Shown here: positions 44,705 to 57,695 of the stretch, in pieces
Position numbering within the stretch: the first letter of the stretch is position 1
Layout of the letters: every line of letters starts with the position of its first letter
Assembly (NCBI RefSeq): GCF_018320785.1
Contig: NC_054878.1
Coordinates: forward strand, 45,503,429 to 45,567,428
DNA: 64,000 nucleotides
DNA from: Cheilinus undulatus
Taxonomy: Eukaryota; Chordata; Actinopteri; Labriformes; Labridae
Direction: 5' to 3'
Made by a program: the position numbers and the translations under genes
The notes under the pieces: model-generated
Seen by the model: the letters and a program-made list of their open reading frames with translations, nothing else
What the model was told of the DNA's origin: nothing
The model's database searches: none

Positions 44705-46060
44705 GGGACTGAGGAAGAAAATCTGTTAAAAATAATCAAAAACTTCAATTGAAAAGTAGTTCTATTTCAGATATAGGTGACTCTGGTTAATGGTACTTGT
44801 TACTTCTCATTGGCAGAGGGCCAAAATTGCAGGATTTGTCCAACAATGGTAACAACCATTTCTTAAAAAAAGGGACAATTGTATAGCTTTTGTCACAATT
44901 CATTCAACCAAAATTTAGACTTTTAAACTCAAATAAAAATAGTAATGCTTATTTTAATCAGCTAAACACATAATTTATGACTCCTTTCCAATACATTGAA
45001 CATTATGCCTGCTGGTTATTTTGGTATAATACTGACATATCTAGTCTCTTAAACAAATTCATTTCATGATGCAGTTTTTATCAGCAGCAACTACAGTCAA
45101 TTATATCTCTTAATTTCTCACAAAGAACTCAAAATACATAGGTTATCAAATTTAATTATAAAAATTATTCACATTGTCATGGCAGATTTTTCATGTTTTC
45201 TTCACATTTACAATTTCTACATTTTTTAAAATTGACTTGTGGCCCACATTAAGTGAGGAAGAGGGTCACATGTGGCTCCTAGACTGCCAGTTGCCCACCA
45301 CTGTTTTAATTCATCTCAGTTTACTGATGAAGTGCGTGAACAACACTGCAGACTGTAGTCTCTGTTAACAGACTGATGATCCCTGAACAACTCCACACAT
45401 TCAGTGCATTCAGTGTGTGTCTGCTCCTCATCCTCACTGCAGATTTCTGCCATTACAACTCAGAAATGTAGTTTAACCTTTAATAAAGCAGTCAAATTAT
45501 CAAAAAATGTCCAGTTCAAATCAGACCAAGGCCAAATAAAGTCAAGCATGGAGAGACTTAGAGAGAAGGTACGAAGGCTCAGGTGGGATCAAGCTGCAGA
45601 CTTACAGCCTGATCTAAGCTCTCTGACACTGCAACAATGATAGCAATCCTAGACTTTCAATATTCTGTCTCTTCTTGTTTTTAATGACTAAATTCTGCAG
45701 ACAAACTCCTACACAATAATTACAAAAACAGTGGAAATAATTTGGCACCAAAATAATGCAAATATATTTTGAATACACTTTTCTTTCCAAATAGTTGTGC
45801 TTTTTTAAGATTTGGCACTTTTCATTAGTTTTAATATGTAAAACAAAAGGGAATGTATCATTTTTTATCACATGGTATCAAAAAGCATTAAAGTAAAGAT
45901 GATTATGGCGACCTAACTCTACATAAAACTTGTTTTTTGCTTTTTTTTCTATTTGATTCAATGGTTCTTAAAGCTGCAGAAAGCTTTGGGCCGGCTCTGC
46001 TTCAGCAATATTTTAATCTCAGATGGCAGATGACATCTGCAGCTGCAAAATCATGGCTTT
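44705..46060. other. Non-coding DNA between Tc1 fossil and claudin
   Basis: AT-rich. A short plus-strand frame at 45404-45640 is not recognisable. No repeat family was identified. Confidence 0.35.
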
Positions 46061-46068
46061 TCTGTTTT

Positions 46069-46074
46069 TTTATT
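46069..46074 (-). terminator. Poly(A) signal for the claudin
   Basis: AATAAA on the minus strand, 235 bases after the claudin stop codon, is the first good polyadenylation signal downstream. Confidence 0.5.
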
Positions 46075-46308
46075 GAACAATCAGCAGGTTCGGCTCTTTG
46101 GTGTGTGAAAGCTACGTCAGTTTTTAAAGGACTTACAGTGTTTTGTTCATGCGTGGAGCTCCGTTCCTTTGTGTTTACGTCCTTTCTAAGAATGAATTTT
46201 GTAATTATTCCCACTCTTACACACCTCCCCCAGCTCGCCTCCCCCCTCCCCCTTCTCATGAGTCAAAAGCCTGGGCTGAAACTCCACATTTCCATCCAGC
46301 TGTGAGTG

Positions 46309-47121
46309 TTAGACGTACTCCTGGAGGCTGTAGCTGTCCTTGATGTCCTTCTGGGGGAGTTTGGAGGGGGACGAGTAGACTCTCTGCTCCTCGTTCTGCT
46401 CTGCTTTCACTTCATCCGTCTGAAGCTGGACACTCTTGTTTTTTCTGGTTTTTGTCTGCACGTGCGCCGTCTGCAGCTCCCGCCTCCGCCGCTCGTCTCC
46501 GTACATCACAAGTCTGTCAGGATCGGGGGGGTAAGGGTAGTCTGGTCGTCTCGTTCTTTTCCCAGGACAGGACATGCAGAAAATGACCCCTCCAGCAAGA
46601 AGGAACCCAGCAGAGATAAACGTCACACACAGCGCTCCTCCGGGCTGATATTTACTGCTATCCGGCAGGTCGGTGGTCAGAAACACAGTGATGACTTCGT
46701 TGGTGAACCAGGATGCTGGGATGAGGCAGAGGAGGCTGGCCAGGATGAAGCACCCTCCTGCAGCAATGGCCGTGTGCCCCTTTGCTCGGTGGCTGCCACC
46801 CCAACGGGTGCATTTAAGCCCCAGAGAGGCGAGACAAAGTCCAAACGCCGCCACCAGGCAGGACAGCACCATAGCGGCCCGCGTGGTTTGCAGATACGCC
46901 GGCAGCGACAGCACCGAGTTCTTCATGGTGCAGCTGAAGACACCTGAGCTGTACCACACGCAGTCCATCCACAGGCCCTGCATCTGCGAGATCGGGGTCA
47001 TGACGCTGGACCACACGTTCATGCTCACCTTCCAGTTGGGCAGCAGCGTGGCCACGGTGGCGCCAAGGACGCCCAGGAGAGCCAGGGCGAACGCCAGGAT
47101 CTGAATCGCGGCGGACAGCAT
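46309..47121 (-). CDS. cldn20: Claudin-20-like tight-junction protein, single exon
   Basis: A 270-residue four-pass claudin. TM1 spans about 5-27. Extracellular loop 1 has the family signature: W30, G49-L50-W51, C54 and C64, then R81. TM2, TM3 and TM4 lie near 82-102, 117-137 and 162-182. The cytoplasmic tail is long and basic and ends in EYV, a PDZ-binding C-terminus for ZO proteins. The LPNWKV, GLWMDC and NSVLSLP blocks resemble claudin-20 more than other claudins, from memory of the mammalian protein of about 219 residues; the tail here is about 50 residues longer. It acts at epithelial tight junctions. A long open frame on the opposite strand (46306-46947) is a shadow. The subfamily call is less certain than the claudin call. 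Confidence 0.93.
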   Translation of the reverse strand: MLSAAIQILAFALALLGVLGATVATLLPNWKVSMNVWSSVMTPISQMQGLWMDCVWYSSGVFSCTMKNSVLSLPAYLQTTRAAMVLSCLVAAFGLCLASLGLKCTRWGGSHRAKGHTAIAAGGCFILASLLCLIPASWFTNEVITVFLTTDLPDSSKYQPGGALCVTFISAGFLLAGGVIFCMSCPGKRTRRPDYPYPPDPDRLVMYGDERRRRELQTAHVQTKTRKNKSVQLQTDEVKAEQNEEQRVYSSPSKLPQKDIKDSYSLQEYV

Positions 47122-47197
47122 GGCTCAGCCCAACCCGGGTCCCCTGTTGGTGGCAGGTCCTGACAGCTGATAATTCCTCGGCGCAGGCTCCAGCGGG
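47122..47197 (-). promoter_or_regulatory. Claudin 5'UTR with splice acceptor
   Basis: On the minus strand a pyrimidine-rich tract ending in TTTCAG stops at 47198. This suggests the coding exon starts at 47197 with a 76-nt 5'UTR, preceded by a non-coding exon farther right, as in mammalian claudin-20. The first exon itself was not identified. Confidence 0.5.
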
Positions 47198-47199
47198 CT

Positions 47200-49160
47200 G
47201 AAACCAGAGGAGAAATGAGAAGTGAAGTGAGCGTGGGAGCGTGACGGACGCACAGCTGAGCCCGCTGATGGGACTCCTTCTCCTCGCTCACTTCTCTGAT
47301 TTCTTTTTCAGCGGGGCGGCGCGTGTGATTAGTTACTCTGCAGCTGATGTGGTGATCATTGACTCTCAATTATGTCCACTTAAAGCTGCAGCGTCCCCGG
47401 GGATTTTATCTTCTGACTGCAGGGAAAAATAACAGCAGAGAGAGAAAAACTAAACGCCTGAACAGGGAGAAGTTATTTCTTCTTTTTATTAACAAAAACG
47501 CAGTGAATGGGTTAAAATCGAACCTTCACAGTGAAGCAGGATGAGATGCGGAGTCTTACTGGTGTCGAGTGTTTGGCAGCGTCTCCTGAAGTGATTCCTG
47601 AGGACGGAGCAGAGACGAGCGCTGTGAATGAAAGCACAACAAGGGTGTGTGGGTTAACAGCCTCTAACTACCCTCTGTCTGCCGTCTCCTTGGCAACCGT
47701 ACATACAGTTTCATCCCATTCTGCATCCTCAAAAAGATCTGTCTTTTATTTTTCCTCGCTCTGAATGAAAAAACCTTCAAACGAAGAGAAAGTGACCAGT
47801 TCAGGGTCCTGGTTTTTGTTTGCTGAAGGTCAGCCCTCTGCTGAAGGAGCCGTCGCAGAGCAGCGTTCTTATCTGATGAGTTGATGGCCGGGTACGGCGG
47901 CCAAACGCCGCAGAAACTCTTCTCTCTGACGCCAAACCAAAGGAAATTCTGATTTCCTTGGATGATATTGTCTTTTTGAATGATAAGGAAGAGTTGAGCG
48001 CTTAAAAATGCGGTCAAACCTTAAAGAGCACAAAGGTAAAAGTCATTACGGATTATTGCTGATCATATCTGCAGGTCCGAGTCCTTCGCTCTCAAAATAA
48101 AACGGACGACCACCGGGATGATTGGTGCTTTTAAAACAATCATCATGCACCATCGAGTTGCCACTTTGGCGCTGTTTTTGGAGATAAAACCGCTGAGCTG
48201 GTCTCGGTGTCGCCCATCATGACGGTGTGAAGAATCGCCCACTGCAACACCGTGATAAGCGTCCGCAGCCCACCCACCCACCCGCCTGTGACGGGACCCT
48301 GCAGTCAGTGTGTGAGTCTGTGGCAGCCTATTATTACCATAATCCTCTGGTCTGACGGTTATCAGCCTCAGACCTGCACAGACATGAGCAGCCGCCACCA
48401 AACTGACGACAACAAACACAAAACGCTCTCCCCATGGGAAAATACAACATTTAAAGTGAGCTTTAATTCAAACATCAACATGTTTAATGACTGCTGTTGT
48501 GTTAGGGAATTATCCCATAACAAATAAGAACAAAGTCAAGTTTGTTTCCCACCGGAGACGCACCGCCATGATGTCATAGTGTACGCAGAGCGCCCAGTTA
48601 CTGCAGCTTTAACCCTGTGAGGCTAAAACTGTAAGGAAAATGGGATTCTTTTCACTCTGGAGACTTCACAGTACTGTCTTCAAGATTTAAGAAACAGTTA
48701 CAGCAGAGATGCACGATGGATTTAGCATGATATTGATATTTGCAGACTTAAAAAGTGGATTATTGTTAAAGATGCACCAAATAGATAATTCTGGACCATT
48801 TTAGGTGCTGAATCACCCTTACATTTCATCCTTCTGATGGCATGTAGGTCTATCCCTGCAGATTTTTGACATTTAAGAGCTTTGCTTTTTAAGCATCATT
48901 ATAAATAATATTTGAAGTCCAATCCTGTGCCTAAAAACCCATTCTTTAACTACAGGTAGTTTAATCTGAAAGAAATGACTGGACCAGCAAGACATGAAAG
49001 TTATAGAGAAGCAGTGCAGCCAAAGACATTAGCAATCCCTTTTTTTTTTTTTTTACCCTTTGGTTTTCTAGTTTTGACTTGTGTTAATGATGCATCATGT
49101 TTAATATGAGTCAGAATATCTCAGGGCTGCAAGGGGTCTGACAGTTTTTTATGAGGGTTA
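47200..49160. other. GC-richer region upstream of the claudin
   Basis: This is where the claudin promoter and first exon should lie. Short open frames on both strands (for example 47664-48017 and 48063-48419) show no domain. No transposon is recognised up to 49160. Confidence 0.4.
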
Positions 49161-49164
49161 GTAG

Positions 49165-49662
49165 TAGGGCTGGGCAATCAATCGCAAATTAGATTAAACT
49201 GCAATATGGTGTTGAAATTTTTAAATCTCAGGCAATATTTCTTTAAGCTGATATGTGTCAAAATACCTTCTTTAATATCATTAAAATGCAATCTTGTTTT
49301 TGCTAAAGAAATGTTATGCTCTGCACATTATGCAAACATTTAAGTGTCCTTTTTTTAGTTTTGTTTTTTTAAAATCCTACTTTTCCTTACTTTCTGTGTT
49401 CATGTATGTGTTTTTCTTAATCAAAACAAGAATCATATCAAAATTATCATCTCTTTATGTGCTGTATGAGCCAAAAAAGCAATTAGATATTTTTTTTCCT
49501 AAATGGTTTATCCCTAGTTTATCTTATATTAGCCTGGTTATGACATAGAATGATTCCTGTTTGTGTTTGTTGAACAGCACATAAGATGAGGAACCTAAAA
49601 ATAATCACATTTAAATCCCAATCGCAATATTGGGGGGAAAACACTCAATTAGTTCAGCCCTA
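49165..49662. mobile_element. hAT-like MITE with TAGGGCTG ends
   Basis: The ends TAGGGCTGGGC and TTCAGCCCTA are inverted. The flanks are GTTAGTAG (49157-49164) and GTCAGTAG (49663-49670), an 8-bp target duplication with one mismatch. It has no coding capacity. Confidence 0.8.
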
Positions 49663-50377
49663 GTCAGTAGGTATACATAGATGTCTTCTGTATTCATTGT
49701 TACATGTTAAAGTCCTGTATTCAAAGCTCTCACCCTAACCGCCTCAACAATGAACAGAAATTCCTTGAATGTTCAACAGCATATAAAGAAGTAAAAGCCT
49801 CACATGTAGAACAGAACAGAAGAGCAGAGCACCCTAGAAGGTCTGAAATCTATTTCTAAATTCACCCCTAATTTGTTATTATTATTAGCACGATAGCAGT
49901 ATTGGTAGATATTAGATGAAAAAGTTAGATATTATATGGTATATCATTAGCTATGAACAGCTGTAAATATCAGCAGTATAAATTTAAAAAAGAATGTAAA
50001 TATCAGCTAAATGTAAAACTGTACAGTTATCATTTATAATGAGTTTGGAAATATCAGCAAAAATCCAGTATTTTAAATTCCTGTGTTTTTGTTGGATATG
50101 CTATTTACAAGTTAATTTTAGCTGATACTGATAGTTCATTTATAACAACCAATGAATAAATAAAGAGAAAGATTTCAGCAGACACAGGTTTGTTGGTCCA
50201 TGCTAAAATTAATCAGCATGTGGCCGATAACTACAGCAGATCTAGGCTGATATTTACAGCCAATATGTCGTAAATATCAGCAGAAATGTTCATATCTGTG
50301 GATACAATACTTGAAGCTAATATCTGCCAATTCAGATATCATGCTGATAATATTGTACCGATTTTCACAGTAGTGAT

Positions 50378-50883
50378 CAGTGTTAATTTTGTCAACTAAA
50401 ACTGTGACAGTGACAGCCTTTTTTCCATGACAAAAACTAGACTAAAACTAACAAAAACAGATTTTTGATGACTAAAACTGACAAAAACTAAGTTTAGTTT
50501 TCATCAAGATGACTAAAACTAGACTAAAATGTAATTTAGTTTTGGTCAGACATTCAAAATCCATGATATTTCTCCATTGGGGGTAAATCTGTCAAAATGC
50601 AATACATCTGTATCTTTTCTGTCTCTCAGCTGTAGAAAGCAGGGACCCCAGGTTTGGCAGACTGCAGAGAACACACTACAGTGATTTTGTACCAGATTCA
50701 CGCAATAGAATAAATACTTGGACTAAAAGTTAAGACTAAAATGTGAGGACTTTTATGGCCTAAAACTAGACTAAAATGTTTTGAGTAAACTAGACTAAAA
50801 CTAATAAAGATAGAAATGACTAAAATGTGACTAAATTTAAAATGCATTTCATTTAAAGACTAAAACTAAGAATGCAAACACTG
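50378..50883. mobile_element. hAT-like nonautonomous element (family 1, copy 2)
   Basis: It starts CAGTGTTAATTTTGTCAAC, ends GCAAACACTG, and has reiterated GACTAAAACTAGACTAAAA words as in 1031-2133 and 56709-57260. No clear target duplication. Confidence 0.7.
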
Positions 50884-53074
50884 CAAAAATGGAAACATAA
50901 TATTTAAAAGTGTTTAAATTATTGTTTAATTACCTGAACATATAAAATAGTTTTATTTTGCCTTAACTTAGAATAAGCTTTTTCTTCAGACATATGGGAT
51001 GGGTCCCCTCCATGGACTCGTATTTTGCATGTTTCTACAGTGCCACAGAAGGAACCAAACAATCATAAAACAATTTGATATATTCAGTTGAATTTAGATA
51101 GGCCTACTTAGAAATATTATGTTCTTTTTCTCAATTTTGTTCTGCTAAATGTTACAAGACTAAATATTAAACACTGCACCTTTAAAAAAAGTAGTCTGAA
51201 GTTGACAAACACTTCAAAAATGATGTGAAGTTTGTTTGCAGAATGTGGCTAATAGCAGTTCTAGCAACACTGGCCTTTGATCCTTTTTTCAGGTTAACGT
51301 CCACATTTTTGTCCTGAATGTTGACACTTAAAGCTTTTGTTTTATGTGAGTACAACGTGGCTCTGCCTACGTACAAATTTATCCCCTTTTCTAGATGAAA
51401 ATCAAGCTGCTATCAGTGCTACTAGTTCACTGTTGTTTACACTGGGTTAAAGGCGTTCTGGCAGTAGTCTTTAACTGGAGCTACAGAGGCTAGCAGTGTT
51501 AAAAGGGAGACGACAAGGTACCAGGAGTGTCTGACAGGAAGATTTCCTTGATTTCCTTTGACTTTCTTTACTTGCAGAGCTTGTTAATTGTTTTAAAAAA
51601 GTTGATAAAGTTGTACTTTCATAAAATCCACACTGTTTAAAATGTCATACTCTAATTGATTTTCTAATTGCTGTCAAATGTTCATTAATATAAAGACACA
51701 CCCTGCTTGTCTGCATTCAAAATAAAAGCATTAGATTTTTAGAAGGAGAAACTGAATTTCGCAAGACAGAATTCAGCATCTAATGGATGAAGTGTGGAGG
51801 GCGGGTAGCGATGCTGACAGGTGATACACAAAAGAAGCCATATCTGACACTCACTTGCTGTTAAGACACGATGTTCCTTTATTTCTCAATAACACGTTTT
51901 ATCTCAAAATTTTTTAGCTGTTTATTATGTGAGAAATAAAGTCAAAATTTTAAGCTTTTTATGCAAAATCCAAGTCCTATTTCAAACTTGAAAACATGCT
52001 ATAATTCAAGTATTTTAAAGGATTAGAAGCACCTTTGTGAGCCCTGTGTCAAATAAAACACGCCTCTCTTAAGAAAAAGAAATTTTTAATTTGAAATTAA
52101 TATTCAAAGAATCCATGCATCTTTATAACAGAAAAGATTGAATTCTGTCTTTGTATCGAGACTAGTCGCTTGATAAAAAGGAAACTAAATGACTTTAATA
52201 ATCCCTTTGTCTCGGTTTAATCCTTCGTTCCTTTGAGGGGTCTCATGCCTCAGGTTGGGAAACTGATTTGTAGATAAAGAAATAATTGGTTTCCATATAA
52301 TAAATGAAAACTACGTGTAATGGAGCCTGGAGAAATAATGCAATCTTTTCAGTAATAATTGAATAGCTGATCATTATCAGGGACATTTAATAGAAACAAT
52401 AAGGATTATTCAATTAAATAAATCAGCATTTTAAAGACGTTTTAACCCACTGAGCTGCTGCTGGAGCTTCACTGTGACGGTTCTTTTAATAAAGGTTTAC
52501 TTTGAAGGACATACTCTATATTTAAATTACACCTCCAACATATATCTATTTATGAAAGGCTAATGGTTAAATTATTTTCCTTAGACTTCATATCACAATA
52601 TAAAAATAACAATAAAGAAAAAAAAACACAAGTATACAGCTGTGATGTTCAAATATAAAGACTTAAAAATGTAAATGTAACTAAAGCTCTTGTTTTTTAA
52701 GGTAAGCCTTTCATACTTAATTCATTATAGCATTTAAAATATAGACGTGTAAATGTAAAAATTATATTGTATTCTGATTTAAAGTATGAAACATTTCTTT
52801 AACGGTTTTGCTGAGTGACATTTTGAACATTTTCAATGAAAAAGGCCCAAAGATAAAACGCTGGAAAACATTTTAACATTTTATTTTCTTTAAATTATGT
52901 AATATGTCTTTGATAAATGTATTTTATTATAATCTATTTCTTTGTTTTTTAAAATCTCGCATTCATTGGGTTTTATTTGTAGTATTGTTATATATTTTAA
53001 CATTTCTATGTAAAGTCATGATCATTGCTTTTCCTTGCCTCAGTTTTTTTAACCAACATGAAGTCTTTCTTTTG

Positions 53075-53150
53075 TCTTTAATAATGATAATAATAATAAG
53101 AAGAAGAAGAATAATGATAATAACAATAATAATAATAATAGTAATATTGT
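53075..53150. repeat. Mixed (AAT)n/(AAG)n microsatellite
   Basis: Runs of AAT interrupted by AGAAGAAGA. Confidence 0.9.
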
Positions 53151-54777
53151 CCTTGAAATTGAACCTGCAGGACAAACAAAAGTAAACATGATCTAGAACT
53201 TCTCCTAAATACTCAGATGTCTGAGTGTCCTTGAAGGCATCAATGGGGAGCTATTTGTCCAAACAGCCGTCGCCCTGGGCTGCAGTTTGATTTATTATAA
53301 TGATAGTTTCACTTTTTAGAATAAATTACGTATGAAATGGTCGACTAAATCTTTAAAGGGTTTTCTCTCTGTTGGTTTCATTACAAAATGTTCATGGGTT
53401 GTTGGAAAATACTGAACAACATGAAGGTGATGCATTCAAATGTCTGGACCAGCAAAAGAAAAAATAAATCCTTGTATTCATGAAGCAGTATTTGCTTAAT
53501 AATAGCTTTACAATAATGAAGGGTAATGTTTTATAAACTCCAGGACTAATAGAGCGTGTGTGGTGTGCTAAAGGCTCCTTTGTCTAAAACAGCGGTATGC
53601 TCCTTTAAACCCTGTCTGTAATAACTCATGTCGCGTCCCTGCTGTGTGTTTGTGTACCACAGACTGAGCCATGTGTTTTATTCCAGCCGCTTGTGTTCAC
53701 TGGGGAGAAACGCCACAGAGGTTAATTCGTACGAGACTCTGGAGGTTTGAATCGACGCCTGAAGGCAACACAAACGTCCTAAACAACACCAGCGTCCTGA
53801 AGGCAACACGAGCGTCGTCCTACTGCAGAGGTCTGACTGATGACGTTCACACAGAACGTTTTTATTCTGCTTGGTTTCATCCTTCATCAGAGCGGGCTTC
53901 ACGTTTATTCTGATGACTTTCACTTTGTTATTGTAACAGTGTCATTATTCAGTTTTTTTTCTGTACTTTAAATAAATTACATTTAGTAAGAAGATTTGCT
54001 TTAACGGTGATGGTATGTTTTCGTTCCTCTCCTTTATTGACCTTTTTTATTTTGTTCATTTTTTAAATTTATATTTTATGTTTGCATTTTATGATTTTTT
54101 TCTTGTCTTTTTTTTGTAAATATAATTTAAATACTTAAATTCTTTTCATACACGTAGTTTGATCACTAACCATTTTATTCATATTTTGTTATGCAATTGT
54201 TGATTTTGGATGGGTTTTTAATTGAAATATTATTTTTATTCTTAACTGTTTTTTGTTTGTACTAAGTTTTTATTTACTGTGTTTCGATGTGAAATTGGTC
54301 TCATCAGTATTTTTCTTTTATAAAATGCTGATGTTTATTTCTGTGTCTGTAATATTTATGATTTTTTTATCATTTTTAATACATTTTTACAATCAGTTGA
54401 ACTTGATAATCTGTCTGTGATATCTTTGATATGTTTGTTTAAACAGGTGATCTGATGAATTTTTCTTCAAAATTTTCTAACATCATAATTGTCTTGTTAT
54501 TATTTTTGTCGTTTTTCAATTTTTTTCAAGTTTTCTTAGTATAATATTGTGTTTGTCGATTATTGTACCAGAATTTTGCAAATTTAGATATTTCTTTAAT
54601 ATTTTTGATGTTTGTAACTATTGTTAATTATTAAAAAGCTTTTGTTATTGTGTAAAGTAAACATTTTGTTTTATCGTATAGAAACAAGACTTTTTTCAGT
54701 GTTTGGGGGATTTTTATTTAGTTTTTTGTTGTTTTCTTTTATAACTGTTTGAATCAAAAAAGGAACTTTGTTTTTAC

Positions 54778-54863
54778 CTGTTGGGAGGTGTTTCTTGTTC
54801 CAGTGGACGTTCAGTCCAGCGCCATCTCCAAGTTTCTGATTGTCATTCGTCCTCTTCAAAAAC
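54778..54863 (-). other. Possible exon of unknown gene
   Basis: 86 bases on the minus strand bounded by a pyrimidine tract with CTCAG and by CAACAG/GTAAAAA. One frame is open (FLKRTNDNQKLGDGAGLN start, 28 residues). It could be a 5'UTR exon of the claudin, which is on the same strand, an unrecognised coding exon, or chance. Confidence 0.25.
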
Positions 54864-56483
54864 CTGAGAGAAGAGACCAGTGTTAGGACAAAATCAGCAG
54901 GAAATATTATTTCGGTATGCCATAAAAAAGTCAAAAATGACCAATAATTATTATGATGAAATAGGGAAAGCAGCCGGTAACATCAGACACACAAAGGAGT
55001 CATCTTAAGCAGATTTATACGGTGGCATGGAGGGTCAACTGAAAAAATACTTTACTGAATGAAAGTGTATTTAACAAAACTATAAAAAAAAAAAGAAAGA
55101 AAGAAAAATACAAAAATGTGAAAAAAAAAATTTATTAGGGCACTAGAAACACTCTAGAAATGCTGTAACATCGTCCACAAAATGGTTCTGCATTTCTTCA
55201 AATGTTTTTTGCAATATTATTAATTTTAAGATTTTGTTGCCTCATTTTGGCATTCTGGGAAAAATTTTGCAGTTCAAAAAGAAAATGTCAAAAATTATCT
55301 TGGCCGAAACTAATAATGATAGTAATGATAATAATAATAATTTTATAATTTTTCATTAATTTTTAATTTTTGCAGAAGTCAGTCGAAAACATTAAAAACA
55401 AGCAAACAAATATTAAGAAGGCTGTAGCGCTGATTTAGTGTTTGAGATCAGATTTTGCAGAAATATAATATAAATAAGAAAACAGGAAGTCATTCCTCAA
55501 CACAGATGAACACCGCAGTCTGCATAGAGGCGTCTGATTCTCCGACCTTAAATCTAATATGGCTGAAATTAGCTTCACATTAAAGCAGACGGTTTGACCC
55601 TTGACCCCCACATTCACTCAGATAATAGTTTGGAGCTGAATCAAACCATCTGGAAGAACCCCCCACACCCCTCCACCCACCCACCCCTGAGGCGCCATCA
55701 ATCAGAGCTGCGGGAATACAAATGAACCGCTTTATCTCAGCCACACAGAGCGTGCCTGGGCTCCGTCATGTTTACATTTACTAACAACAAGACTGATGAT
55801 TAATCTGATTTCTCTGTATGCAGTTAGATTCAGAAAAGAAATTAAAACAGCATTAAACAGCAGATGATTACTTTAGTCTTTTAAATTTCTGTTTTTATAT
55901 TTTTCTATGTGCAGAAGTAAAAACCTCCTCAGAGAAAAGCATCTTTAAAATATCAGCGTGCTAAAAGACTGACCGTCTGAATGCTGAGCAGCGTTCGTCA
56001 TCCTGCTCCCCTCACACTGACACACGGAGGCCCAGGTGTGTTTAAATGCAGCTCTGCTTCAGCACATTCCTGCTCTTCAAACAAACGCCACTGTATGGAG
56101 GCTCAAACAGTGGCTCGTGGGTCCAGACTGGGCCTCTTACATGAGTATAAGGGTTCCTGTCTCTAATCTAAAAATAAGATGTTTTTAAAATTCATCTGTA
56201 AAAGTTTGATTACTTCAGTTTTCTCTAATAAGAAAAAACAGTTCTATTTTTTGTTGAAAACAGTTTCCATCTGCCACTGGTCCAGCCTTTACAGAACGGG
56301 AACTAAAAAGATCTTCACATGCAAAAATTGTCAAAAGTTGAATGCAGTTTTTATGTGAAAATAAAAGTGATAATCCAGTAATTATATATTCACTTTTAAT
56401 AATTTGTGTGTAATTTTTGTTTTTTCTGCCTTGAGAAAAGCTCAACCTTTTGGCTAAACTCTGGACTTAAATATCCCAAACGT

Positions 56484-56546
56484 TGGGGTGCAGGTGACCT
56501 AGTGGTTTAAGGCGCCCCCATGTACGTGGACGGCCCGGCTTTGAAT
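56484..56546 (+). repeat. Truncated tRNA-derived SINE head
   Basis: GACCTAGTGGTTTAAGGCGC followed by CCCATGTACGTGGACGGCCC matches the heads of the other SINEs. The B box is mutated and the body is missing. Confidence 0.65.
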
Positions 56547-56708
56547 TGTTCTGTTGTTTTTGGAGTTGAAAAGCTCCAGGCTCAACCGGTAGGCTGGCTA
56601 GCTCTAGTATCAAAAATCACCAACATCAATTTCTAGCCTCAAAAATTCCTACACAGTTGTTTAGAGAAGGAATAGCACCTGAAAGTCTTTAAAACGCTCC
56701 ATCACTGC

Positions 56709-57260
56709 CAGTGTGAATTTCGTCGACAAAAGCAATGACTTAAACTAGTCATCGACAGACTTTTTTTCCATGACAAAAACTAGACTAAACTAAAAAAATA
56801 GATCTGTGATGACTAAAACTGACAAAAACTAAGTTTAGTTTTCGTCAAGTTGACTAAAACTAGACTAAAATACAATTTCATTTTTGTTGAACATTCAAAA
56901 TCTGTGACATTTCTCCACTGGTGGTAAATCTGTCTAAATACAATGCAGCTGTATCTATTCTGCCTCTCAGCTGTAGAAAAAAGGGACCCCAAGTTTGGCA
57001 GAGTGCATAAAACACATTACCGTGACTTGGTACCAGATTCAGCCAAGAAAACAAATGCTTGAACTAAAAGTAAAGACTAAAAAGTGAGGACTTTTAATGG
57101 ACTAAAACTAGACTAAAATGTTGTGAGTTTTTGTCAACTAAAACTAGACTAAAACTAAAAAGGATAGAAATGACTAAAATGTGACTAAAACTAAAATACG
57201 TTTCATTTAAAGACTGAAACTAAGATAAAAAATTAAAAATAGCTGCCAAAATTAACACTG
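56709..57260. mobile_element. hAT-like nonautonomous element (family 1, copy 3)
   Basis: It starts CAGTGTGAATTTCGTCGAC, ends CCAAAATTAACACTG, and has the ACTAGACTAAAA words. The flanks ATCACTGC (56701-56708) and ATCCCTGC (57261-57268) form an 8-bp duplication with one mismatch, supporting hAT placement of the family. Confidence 0.8.
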
Positions 57261-57356
57261 ATCCCTGCTGTGAAGTTATGAGATATTTCAGTTAAGAGGT
57301 GAGTGGAAGTGGAAATTTTTCTAAAATGGAAGTCCCAAAAATGACATGCTGTAAAT

Positions 57357-57675
57357 CAGTGGTTCCCAACCTTTTTACCTTTAAGCCCCCCCTACTTGTA
57401 TCTTAGAAAACTTGAGCCCCCAAGGACTGACATGGAAAACAATAGTGATACTTGTGGCCAAAATTATAAAATTTAATCCTCGTTTTTGTGTAAATTCAAA
57501 CAACGTAGCCCTAAACTTTTTTTTTTTTACCCAAGAGCCATTGTATGAATTATTAATAAGTGTTATGCCATGATTCCTGTTAATATGTACAAATAATATT
57601 TTAACAAGCTCAGGGCTGACAGAGCCTCGCTCCCCCCTGAGATATCTGGTGCCCCCCTAGGGGAACCAGGGTTGT
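57357..57675. mobile_element. hAT-like MITE (CAGTGGTTCCCAACC type)
   Basis: The left end CAGTGGTTCCCAACC and right end GGGGAACCAGGGTTG are imperfect inverts. TGTAAAT occurs at both borders but overlaps the right end, so the target duplication is uncertain. Confidence 0.65.
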
Positions 57676-57695
57676 AAATGATAAAAACTGATATT

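Larger units (their letters stand above)
50890..56480. other. AT-rich non-coding stretch
   Basis: About 5.6 kb of strongly AT-rich DNA with short chance frames only. The exceptions are an ATT/AAG microsatellite near 53075-53150 and one spliced-exon-like segment at 54778-54863. Confidence 0.5.

Noticed and set aside
46306..46947. A 213-residue plus-strand frame opposite the claudin
   Set aside because: It is antisense to a clear claudin and has no domain. GC-rich coding DNA often leaves such open shadows.
52904..53185. Paired open frames on both strands in AT-rich DNA
   Set aside because: They are low-complexity, I/L/F-rich and overlap a microsatellite, as expected by chance.
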